Below, one piece after another: positions 15,790 through 22,595 of a stretch of 64,000 nucleotides of DNA. The number at the start of each line of letters is the position of its first letter. Position 1 is the stretch's first letter. Source of the DNA: Nocardioides anomalus (GTDB lineage Bacteria > Actinomycetota > Actinomycetes > Propionibacteriales > Nocardioidaceae); contig NZ_CP049257.1 in assembly GCF_011046535.1 (NCBI RefSeq), forward strand, positions 4,712,001 through 4,776,000, given 5' to 3'. The translations under genes were made by a program, and so were the position numbers. The notes below the pieces were generated by a model, which was given only the letters and a program-made list of their open reading frames with translations, made no database searches and was not told the DNA's origin.

Positions 15790-16639
15790 CCAGCCGGACC
15801 AGCAGCGCCACCAGCCGGTCGCGCTGCCGGGAGGTGAGCTCGCCCAGCACCTCACGGGCCACGGCGCGTCCCCGCTCGAGCGCGTCCTTGGCGACGACGC
15901 GCCCGTGCTCGGTCAGCTCGACCATGTTCAGCCGCCGGTCCTGAGGTCCCCGGACCCGCACCGCGACCCCCGCGCCGGCCAGCGCGTCGACGATGTGCAC
16001 GACCATCGGCTGGCTGACCCCCAGCTCGCGCGCCAGCACCGCCTGCGACTCCGGCCGCTCCTGCGAGAGCAGGATCAGCGTCCCGAGGTCGCGCGGCTCC
16101 AGCTCCAGGTCCCGCAGCGCCTCCGCGGCCCGCGCGTGCATGAGGGCGTGCAGCCGGGTCACCAGGAACCCGGTGCTGTGGAGCAGGGAGTCCGGCAACC
16201 CGGCCGGCAGGTAGGGGTCGACGGCCACTCGCAGGTGGTCACGCAGCTCGCGGCGCTCCTCGTCCGAGAACCCGGCTCCGTGGGCCGACTCGAGCCCCTC
16301 GACGTGAGCCCGCCAGCGCTCGATCGTGCGCCGGCCCTCGGCGGTGCGCACCAGCAGGAACGAGCGGCCGTCCTCCGGGTTGGGCACCCGCTCGACCAGG
16401 CCGTCCTCGAGGAGGTTCGCGACCACCTTGGCCAGGGTCGTGCGGCTCACCGACACCGACTCCGCCAGGGCCTTCTGCGTGCGCGGGCGCAGGTCGGCGA
16501 GCGCGAGGAGGGTGGCGTAGGCGTGCACGTCGACCCCGGACGGCAGCACCTCGGACACGGTCGCGCTCACGCGTGCCGACGCACGCCACACCACGTGGCC
16601 GGCCGACGCCGCCAGCTCCGGCCGGAGGCCTTCCTCCAC
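15776..16639 (-). CDS. Tandem MarR-type regulator (two winged helices in one chain)
   Basis: The 287-residue protein is twice the usual MarR length and contains two MarR winged-helix domains. The first spans about residues 30-125 (QKALAESVSVSRTTLAKVVA, NPEDGRSFLLV), the second about 160-280 (QAVLARELGVSQPMVVHIVD, GPQDRRLNMVEL). Each wing has the D-x-R/R motif. It may act as a single-chain pseudo-dimer. It is divergent from a DHA2 drug-efflux gene, with two operator-like repeats between them, the usual layout for a ligand-released repressor. GTG start; a short purine-rich stretch precedes it. Confidence 0.85.
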   Translation of the reverse strand: MEEGLRPELAASAGHVVWRASARVSATVSEVLPSGVDVHAYATLLALADLRPRTQKALAESVSVSRTTLAKVVANLLEDGLVERVPNPEDGRSFLLVRTAEGRRTIERWRAHVEGLESAHGAGFSDEERRELRDHLRVAVDPYLPAGLPDSLLHSTGFLVTRLHALMHARAAEALRDLELEPRDLGTLILLSQERPESQAVLARELGVSQPMVVHIVDALAGAGVAVRVRGPQDRRLNMVELTEHGRVVAKDALERGRAVAREVLGELTSRQRDRLVALLVRLVTGG

Positions 16640-16654
16640 GATCTGCCCACCGCC

Positions 16655-16724
16655 TAATCGTTAAGTGGTTTGCACATGTTCACGCTCAGACCTACGCTCA
16701 CAGGGTAATCGTTAAGCGGTTTGC
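16655..16724. promoter_or_regulatory. Efflux-pump promoter flanked by two 19-bp operator repeats
   Basis: Two direct copies of TAATCGTTAAGYGGTTTGC (16655-16673 and 16706-16724) differ at one base and are 51 bp apart, about five helical turns. Between them lies a good plus-strand promoter: -35 TTGCAC (16670-16675), 17-bp spacer, -10 TACGCT (16693-16698). The first repeat overlaps the -35, the second covers the predicted start of transcription. This is expected for repression by the divergent tandem MarR protein. Confidence 0.75.
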
Positions 16725-16775
16725 GTATCCCACCCGCACCACACGCCACACCCCCAGCACGGAGAGGGACGACTC

Positions 16776-18470
16776 GTGACCGAGAACGACGAGGGCAGGG
16801 GCGGTCACGGCCAGCACGCGGCCGGCCAGCACGCGAAGGCCGAGGCCGACGAGCGGCTCGAGTCGACGGTCGGCCGACCGGGCGCCCACGAGGCCGCGGC
16901 GGACGCCAAGGACTCCGCGGAAGGCGCCAGGCGCCCGAGCAGCGGCCGCGACCCGAAGTGGTGGACGCTGGCGGCGGTCTGCCTCGGCGTGTTCATCCTG
17001 CTGCTCGACATCACGATCGTGAACGTCGCGCTGGCCGACATCCAGTCCGAGCTCGACGCGAGCCTGTCGGACCTGCAGTGGGTGATCGACGCCTACGCGC
17101 TGAGCCTGGCGGCGCTGCTGCTGACCGCCGGCTCGCTGGCCGACCTCTTCGGACGGCGCAAGGTGTTCGTGATCGGGACGCTGCTGTTCATGGTCGGCTC
17201 GATCGCCTGCGGCGCGGCGCAGGACATCTTCTTCCTGCAGCTGGCCCGGGCCTTCCAGGGCATCGGTGGGGCGGCGATGTTCTCCACCGCGCTCGCGCTC
17301 ATCGCCTCCGCCTTCCAGGGCCGCGACCGCGGGGTGGCGTTCGGGGCCTTCGGGGCGACGACCGGTGTCGCCGTGGCCGTCGGTCCGGTGCTGGGCGGCG
17401 TGCTGACCAGCGGCATCTCGTGGCGGTGGATCTTCTTCGTCAACATCCCGATCTGCCTGGCAGCGGTGGCCATCGCAGTGTGGCGGGTCAAGGAGTCGCA
17501 CGACCCGCGGGCCGGCCGGCCGGACTGGGCGGGCTTCGTGTCCTTCAGCCTGGCCCTGGCCGCGCTGGTCTACGGCCTGATCCGGGCCGGGCAGACCGAG
17601 TGGGGCGACGGCCGGGTGATCGCGTGCCTGGTGGCGGCGGCGGTGCTGCTGGCGGTGTTCGTCCTGGTCCAGCTGCGCGGTGCCCACCCGATGTTCGACC
17701 TCGGGCTGCTGCGCAAGCCGACCTTCACCGGCGGCCTGGTCGCGGCGTTCGCGGTGAGCGCGTCGATCTTCTCGCTGCTGACCTACCTGGTCATCTACGT
17801 GCAGAACGTCCTCGGCTACTCCGCGGTCGGCGCGGGCGTGCGGTTCCTGTTCCTGTCCGGTGCGTCCTTCGTGGCCGCGGCGATCGCGGGCCGGCTGACC
17901 GAGCACGTGCCCGCCAAGTGGCTGATCGCGCCGGGCTTCACGGTGCTGGGCGTCGGGCTGCTGCTGGTCCACGGCATCCACCCGGACTCCTCCTGGACCC
18001 ACCTGATCCCCGGCCTGCTCGTCTCCGGCGTCGGCATCGGCATGATCAACACGCCGCTCGCCTCCACGGCGGTCGGCGTGGTCCCGGTGGACCGCTCGGG
18101 CATGGCCTCGGGCATCAACTCGACGTTCCGCCAGGTCGGCATCGCCACCGGCATCGCCGTGCTCGGCACGATCTTCGCCCACCAGGTCGCCGACGGGATC
18201 CGCAGCGGCCTGGCCGGTACGCCGGCCGCGGACCAGTCCGACCGGATCGCCGAGGCCGTCACCGGTGGCCAGACCCAGGCGGTCATCGCCTCCGCGCCGG
18301 CCGGCGTGCGGGAGCAGCTGGCCGCGGTGGCCACGTCGAGCTTCGTCGACGCGCTCAACCACATCACGCTGATCGCGATGGTGCTGGCCTTCGCCGCGGC
18401 GGTGGTGTGCTTCCTGACCATCCGGCAGCAGGACTTCGTCCAGCAGGGCGGCCCGCCCGCCGGGCACTGA
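16776..18470 (+). CDS. DHA2 family multidrug MFS transporter (14 TMS)
   Basis: Proton-driven drug exporter of 564 residues. Fourteen hydrophobic helices follow a 65-residue hydrophilic, Ala/Glu/His-rich N-terminal extension, which is unusually long for the family. Motif A appears as GSLADLFGRRKVF, the TM1 motif as DITIVNVALADIQ, and motif C-like GVAVAVGPVLGGVLTSGISWRWIFFVN in TM5. The GTG start has GGAGAGGG upstream. Control by the divergent tandem MarR regulator is likely. The substrate is unknown. Confidence 0.9.
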   Translation: MTENDEGRGGHGQHAAGQHAKAEADERLESTVGRPGAHEAAADAKDSAEGARRPSSGRDPKWWTLAAVCLGVFILLLDITIVNVALADIQSELDASLSDLQWVIDAYALSLAALLLTAGSLADLFGRRKVFVIGTLLFMVGSIACGAAQDIFFLQLARAFQGIGGAAMFSTALALIASAFQGRDRGVAFGAFGATTGVAVAVGPVLGGVLTSGISWRWIFFVNIPICLAAVAIAVWRVKESHDPRAGRPDWAGFVSFSLALAALVYGLIRAGQTEWGDGRVIACLVAAAVLLAVFVLVQLRGAHPMFDLGLLRKPTFTGGLVAAFAVSASIFSLLTYLVIYVQNVLGYSAVGAGVRFLFLSGASFVAAAIAGRLTEHVPAKWLIAPGFTVLGVGLLLVHGIHPDSSWTHLIPGLLVSGVGIGMINTPLASTAVGVVPVDRSGMASGINSTFRQVGIATGIAVLGTIFAHQVADGIRSGLAGTPAADQSDRIAEAVTGGQTQAVIASAPAGVREQLAAVATSSFVDALNHITLIAMVLAFAAAVVCFLTIRQQDFVQQGGPPAGH

Positions 18471-18473
18471 GCC

Positions 18474-19592
18474 TCAGGCCGGCGCGCGCCACCCGGCCCG
18501 GAGGTAGGGCAGCAGCACGCTCTGCAGGTCGGGCACGGTGCCGGCGTCGTAGTGCTTCCCGGGGCGCTCGACCAGCGTCACCGGGAAGCCGGCGGCCTCG
18601 AGGACCCCGGTCTCCTGGCGGACGGTCGCGATGTCGTAGGTGTCGTCCTGCAGGTGGGCGAGCTGCACCACGTTGAACCTCCAGCTGGCCGCGGCGATGG
18701 ACTGCGACGCCGAGGAGCCGGTGTCGCGGAACGGCGAGGTGTTCTCGGCCAGCACGCCGGCGAAGCTGCGCGCGTCGTAGAACGCGGTCCGGTAGGCCAG
18801 GTCGCCGCCGGAGCTGTAGCCGCCGAGGACCACCGCGCGCGGGTCGATGTTGAAGTGCGTCTTGACCGACGCGATCGCGGCGGAGACCTTGGCCCCGTCG
18901 GTGTCGACGTCCCAGCACCCGCCCTCGGTGCCGCCCACGGACAGGGCGATCCAGCTCTGAGCCGCGCCGCCGGGCGAGACGTCGTAGATGTCGTACCGGC
19001 CCTCGCCCCCGCACCCGTGCAGCCAGACGAAGAGCGTGGTCGGCGTCTGGTGCGACGCGTCGTACGACGGGGGGACGGTCAGCCAGTAGTCGGTGACCCC
19101 GGAGCTGAGCTGGAGCACCGTGTCCGGCTCGAAGGCGATGGGGTCGTTCGGCACCGAGCTGACCGTCGGCACCGTGATCGTGCCGACGGCGCGGCAGTTG
19201 TTCGTCTCCGACCGCTCGCGCAGCCGTCGGCCCTCGTCGGCGCAGGCCACGAGCTGGGCCGGGCCGGCCGGCAGCGAGGCCGGCAGCGGCACCGAGACCG
19301 ACACGGTCCGTGTCCGTCCGGGGCGGACCGCCTTCACCGCGAAGCTCCCGGCCACGACGTCGCGTCCGCCCGCCCGGACGTGCAGTGCTGCGGTCGTGGC
19401 CTTGGCCCGGGCGCTCCGCTTGGCCTTGACCCGGAACGAGCCGGCGAGCGTGGTCCCGCTCAGGGTCACGCTCCCGCCCTGCACGCTCAGGTCGGCGCGG
19501 TGGCGGTGCCCGCCGCCGGCGGCCACCGCGGTGCCCGTGGCGGCGAGGCCGAGGGCGGCTACGACGAGCAGGGTGAAGAGGCGTCTCAGCAC
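18474..19592 (-). CDS. Secreted esterase/depolymerase-like alpha/beta hydrolase with N-terminal beta domain
   Basis: A signal peptide (RRLFTLLVVAALGLAATGTAVAA) is followed by a 120-residue beta-sandwich region of CARDB type (ADLSVQGGSVTLSGTTLAG...CADEGRRLRERSETNNC) and then an alpha/beta-hydrolase domain with the oxyanion segment FVWLHGCGG and nucleophile elbow GGYSSGGDLAY. The layout resembles secreted polyhydroxybutyrate depolymerase or feruloyl-esterase relatives; the polymer is unknown. TAGCGT 6 nt before the GTG indicates a leaderless mRNA. Confidence 0.78.
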   Translation of the reverse strand: MLRRLFTLLVVAALGLAATGTAVAAGGGHRHRADLSVQGGSVTLSGTTLAGSFRVKAKRSARAKATTAALHVRAGGRDVVAGSFAVKAVRPGRTRTVSVSVPLPASLPAGPAQLVACADEGRRLRERSETNNCRAVGTITVPTVSSVPNDPIAFEPDTVLQLSSGVTDYWLTVPPSYDASHQTPTTLFVWLHGCGGEGRYDIYDVSPGGAAQSWIALSVGGTEGGCWDVDTDGAKVSAAIASVKTHFNIDPRAVVLGGYSSGGDLAYRTAFYDARSFAGVLAENTSPFRDTGSSASQSIAAASWRFNVVQLAHLQDDTYDIATVRQETGVLEAAGFPVTLVERPGKHYDAGTVPDLQSVLLPYLRAGWRAPA

Positions 19593-19598
19593 ACGGGG

Positions 19599-19604
19599 AC
19601 GCTA
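19599..19604 (-). promoter_or_regulatory. -10 box of leaderless promoter for the secreted esterase
   Basis: TAGCGT on the minus strand, 6 nt before the GTG at 19592, within the gap to the upstream oxidoreductase gene. Confidence 0.5.
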
Positions 19605-19608
19605 CTGC

Positions 19609-21174
19609 TCAGGCGACCGTCACGACCAGGCTCTGGACGCCGGAGGACCCCGATGGGAACGGGTCGGCGCGCACGTCGGTCTGCACCTGTCCTGCGCCGT
19701 CCACCACGCGGCAGGCCAGCGTGTGCGAGCCCGAGGTCGCCTTCCACGGGATGAACCACTGCCGCCAGTAGTCGTTGCCGCCGCTCGGCCCGAGCTGGGC
19801 GTCCTGCCAGGCCTCGCCGTCGATGCGGACCTGGACCTTGGCCACGCCGCCGTTCTGCTGCGCCCAGGCCACGCCGCCGATGAAGGTGTCGCCGGACGGG
19901 ATCTTCTCCAGCACCTTCGGGGTGTCGATGCGGCTGGAGATCTTGATCGGCGCGTCGGTCGCCCACTCGCGCTTGGTCCAGTAGCTGTCCTGGTCGGCGT
20001 ACGTCGTGAGGGTGATCTTCTCGATCCACTTGCAGGCGCTGATGAAGCCGTAGAGGCCGGGCACCACCATCCGCACGGGGTAGCCGTGCTCGCGCGGCAG
20101 CGGCTCGCCGTTCATGGCCACCACGATCATGGCGTCGCGGCCATCGGTGGCCAGGTCGTACGGCGTGCCGATGGTCATGCCGTCGACGTCGGTGCTGAAG
20201 ATCTGGTCGACGCCGTCCTGGACGCCGGCCTGCTCGAGGAGGTCGGTGAGGCGGACGCCGAGCCAGCGGGCGCCGCCGACGTAGGGGCCGCCGACGCTGT
20301 TCGACACGCAGGTCAGCGTGATGTCGCGCTCGATGAGCGGCATGTCGAGCAGGTCCTGGAAGGAGAAGCTGAGCTTCTTGTCGACCATCCCGTCGATGGT
20401 GAGCGACCACGAGTCGATGTCGACCACGGGCACGTCGAGGCGGGTGTCGACGCGGTAGAAGTCCGCGTTGGACGTGCGGAACGGCGTGATGCCGGGGACC
20501 TGCCGGTCCAGCCCGGCCGGGAGCGCCGGCGCCGCGTCGGCGGCCGCCGGGAAGGCGATGTCGCTGATCTTGGCCCGGGCCTGGCCGATCAGCCGGCCGG
20601 CGCCGCCCATGACCGCCGCCGCCGCGGCCAGCACGCCGGCGGTGATGAGGACCCCTCGACGGCTGTGCCCGGACGACAGCGCAGCATCTCCGGACCCCCG
20701 TGCGCCTGGAGCTGCTGCACTGTCGTCGTCGGGCTGCGCCCCCCGGACCGCCGGCACCCGCCGCACCAGCAGCCACAGCGCACCGACGCCGGTCACCACC
20801 GCGGCCAGCGAGGGCACGACGTCGACGCCCTCGGCGGCGGGGCGGTGCAGCGCGGTGAACGCGGCGACGCCCACGAGCAGCACCTGCAGCCCCGCGCCGT
20901 AGACGAAGCGGCGTCGGGCCAGCAGCCCGGCCACGCCGGCGAGCATCAGCACGCCGCCCATGACCGAGCCGATGAGCACCCGCTTGTCGTTGGACCCGAA
21001 GTGCCGGATCGCCCACTCCTTGAGGTCGGTGGGCGTCAGGTCGATGACCTGCGAGCCGACCGCGAGGACGGGGGAGGAGGCCGGGTTCAGCAGCGCGGCG
21101 ACCAGGTGCCCCGCAGCCACGCCGACGAGGGTGGCGAGCACCCCGAACAGGGCGTACATCAGGCGGCTGCGCAT
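19609..21174 (-). CDS. Membrane-anchored molybdopterin oxidoreductase (sulfite oxidase family)
   Basis: 521 residues. Four membrane helices (to about residue 140) are followed by a linker with SRRGVLITAGVLAAAAAV, a Tat-like twin-arginine signal before a fifth helix. Next comes the oxidoreductase molybdopterin domain, with the molybdenum-ligating Cys289 in LTCVSNSVGG and the typical YGFISACKWIEKI, and then a C-terminal Mo-co dimerisation beta domain (KVLEKIPSGDTFIGGVAWAQ). The catalytic part should lie outside the cytoplasm. I use the ATG at 21174; a longer frame from 21228 adds 18 uncharacteristic residues. Confidence 0.87.
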   Translation of the reverse strand: MRSRLMYALFGVLATLVGVAAGHLVAALLNPASSPVLAVGSQVIDLTPTDLKEWAIRHFGSNDKRVLIGSVMGGVLMLAGVAGLLARRRFVYGAGLQVLLVGVAAFTALHRPAAEGVDVVPSLAAVVTGVGALWLLVRRVPAVRGAQPDDDSAAAPGARGSGDAALSSGHSRRGVLITAGVLAAAAAVMGGAGRLIGQARAKISDIAFPAAADAAPALPAGLDRQVPGITPFRTSNADFYRVDTRLDVPVVDIDSWSLTIDGMVDKKLSFSFQDLLDMPLIERDITLTCVSNSVGGPYVGGARWLGVRLTDLLEQAGVQDGVDQIFSTDVDGMTIGTPYDLATDGRDAMIVVAMNGEPLPREHGYPVRMVVPGLYGFISACKWIEKITLTTYADQDSYWTKREWATDAPIKISSRIDTPKVLEKIPSGDTFIGGVAWAQQNGGVAKVQVRIDGEAWQDAQLGPSGGNDYWRQWFIPWKATSGSHTLACRVVDGAGQVQTDVRADPFPSGSSGVQSLVVTVA

Positions 21175-21281
21175 GCACCCTGTTCGGAGCGGCGGGACCC
21201 ACCGGATGGTCTGGTACAGACGGCCCACCCCATGGCCACCCCATGGCCGACCCTGCGGCTCACACCGTGGTCACACCGTGC

Positions 21282-21611
21282 TCAGTCCTTCGGAGGCAGG
21301 CTCCCGGCGTACGTCGTGCCGACCTCGACCCACCGCGCGAGCGCCGCGTCGTCGGCCACCGCCTCGGCGGTGGTGCGCAGCCACCCGTCCAGCTCCCGGC
21401 CGCGCATCACCATCCGGGAGACGCCCGGCTCGGCCAGCAGCCGCTCGGCGTCGGCCGGGTCGCAGCGCAGCATCAGCCCCTCGCCGCTGGCCGCCACGGC
21501 GAGGTGGCCACCGACCAGGAAGGCGAGCCCGCCGAACATCCGCCGCTCGCGCACCGGGACCGGAGGGAGCACGCCACGGACCCGCTCCGCGAGCTCCTCG
21601 TCGTAGGCCAT
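21282..21611 (-). CDS. TfoX N-terminal domain protein
   Basis: A 109-residue protein with only the TfoX/Sxy N-terminal domain: ERRMFGGLAFLVGGHLAVAA followed by GLMLRCDPADAERLL. In E. coli the two-domain Sxy controls competence, but the stand-alone domain is common in actinobacteria and its role is unknown. Cytoplasmic. Divergent from the enoyl-CoA hydratase gene with only 17 bp between start codons. Confidence 0.8.
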   Translation of the reverse strand: MAYDEELAERVRGVLPPVPVRERRMFGGLAFLVGGHLAVAASGEGLMLRCDPADAERLLAEPGVSRMVMRGRELDGWLRTTAEAVADDAALARWVEVGTTYAGSLPPKD

Positions 21612-21615
21612 GCGG

Positions 21616-21622
21616 CATTGTG
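21616..21622. promoter_or_regulatory. Overlapping divergent -10 boxes (TfoX / enoyl-CoA hydratase)
   Basis: CATTGT (21616-21621) is 7 nt before the plus ATG at 21629, and CACAAT on the minus strand (21617-21622) is 5 nt before the ATG at 21611. Both genes would be transcribed from one nearly shared box. The boxes are weaker than elsewhere. Confidence 0.35.
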
Positions 21623-21628
21623 GCGCAC

Positions 21629-22420
21629 ATGTCCGACAGCGCCACCGCACCGAGTTCCGCACCGAGCACCGCACCGACCGAGCTGGTCCACCTCGAGGTC
21701 GCCGACCAGGTCGCGGTCATCACCCTCGACAGCCCGCACAACCGCAACGCGCTGTCGCGCAGGCTGGTCACCGAGCTGTTCGCGCGGTTGGAGGCGGCCG
21801 AGGCCGACGAGGCGGTCCGGGTCGTGCTCATCCGGTCCAGCGGGCGGGTGTTCTGCTCCGGTGCCGACCTGACCGAGGCCAGCACGGAGGGCATGGAGGA
21901 GGGTGCGCGTCGCATCGTGGCCCTCCAGCGGCTGGTGGTGACCATGGACAAGCCCGTGGTCGTGGAGCTCGGCGGTCCGGTGCGGGCCGGCGGCATCGGG
22001 ATCGTGGCCGCGGCCGACGTCGCGATCGCGGCCGAGGACGCGACCTTCGCGCTCACCGAGGTCAAGCTCGGGCTCGCGGCCGCGATCATCTCGCTCACCG
22101 TGCACGCGCGGATGACGCCACGCGGCGCGGCGCTCACGACGCTGGGCGGCGAGGTGTTCAGCGGCACCGAGGCGGCGGCGTACGGCCTGGTGACCCGGGC
22201 CGTCCCCGGCGACCAGCTTGCCGAGGAGGTCCGCACGGTGACGCAGAGCCTGGCCACCGGCGCTGCGCAGGGGCTGCGGGAATCCAAGCGGATCCTCAAC
22301 CGGGAGCTGGTGGAGCGGATCGACGCGTACGGCGAGGAGATGGCCGCGACCAGCGCCCGGCTGTTCGCCTCCGACGAGGCCAAGGCCGCGATGACCGCCT
22401 TCCTGAGCCGCAAGGCCTGA
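21629..22420 (+). CDS. Enoyl-CoA hydratase/isomerase family protein
   Basis: Crotonase-fold enzyme of 263 residues acting on acyl-CoA. The first oxyanion-hole region is FCSGADLTEAS, the second is GGPVRAGGIGIVAAADVAIA, and FALTEVKLGLAAAI contains one of the two glutamates used in water addition. The other glutamate position is not clear, so isomerase or other crotonase activities remain possible. No other beta-oxidation gene is adjacent. A run of 12-bp repeats begins at its stop codon. Confidence 0.85.
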   Translation: MSDSATAPSSAPSTAPTELVHLEVADQVAVITLDSPHNRNALSRRLVTELFARLEAAEADEAVRVVLIRSSGRVFCSGADLTEASTEGMEEGARRIVALQRLVVTMDKPVVVELGGPVRAGGIGIVAAADVAIAAEDATFALTEVKLGLAAAIISLTVHARMTPRGAALTTLGGEVFSGTEAAAYGLVTRAVPGDQLAEEVRTVTQSLATGAAQGLRESKRILNRELVERIDAYGEEMAATSARLFASDEAKAAMTAFLSRKA

Positions 22421-22473
22421 CCCGAGCCCTGACCCGAGGCCCGGCCCGAGGCCTGGCCCGAGGCCTGGCCCGG
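22414..22473 (+). repeat. Five 12-bp tandem repeats at the 3' end of the hydratase gene
   Basis: Five copies of a GGCCTGRCCCGA-like unit run from the last codons of the gene. The first two contain the in-frame stop TGA; in later copies it reads CGG or TGG. The unit length is four codons, so the array looks like local expansion of the stop region. Confidence 0.7.
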
Positions 22474-22595
22474 ACGGGTCAGCTGGATCGTGACCTGATC
22501 GGGCCGTCCCTCGAGCCGGTTCCCGAGATAGGCTTGGGAGCTTGCCGCTTCCGGCGGTGGCACCCGACAGACTTGGGCCGAGGGGAACGACTCAT

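Noticed and set aside
22500..22595. Rifamycin-associated element upstream of the HelD-like gene
   Set aside because: The stretch near 22537 (GGGAGCTTGCCGC) has the left half in part, but the right half needed for the known inverted repeat is not there.
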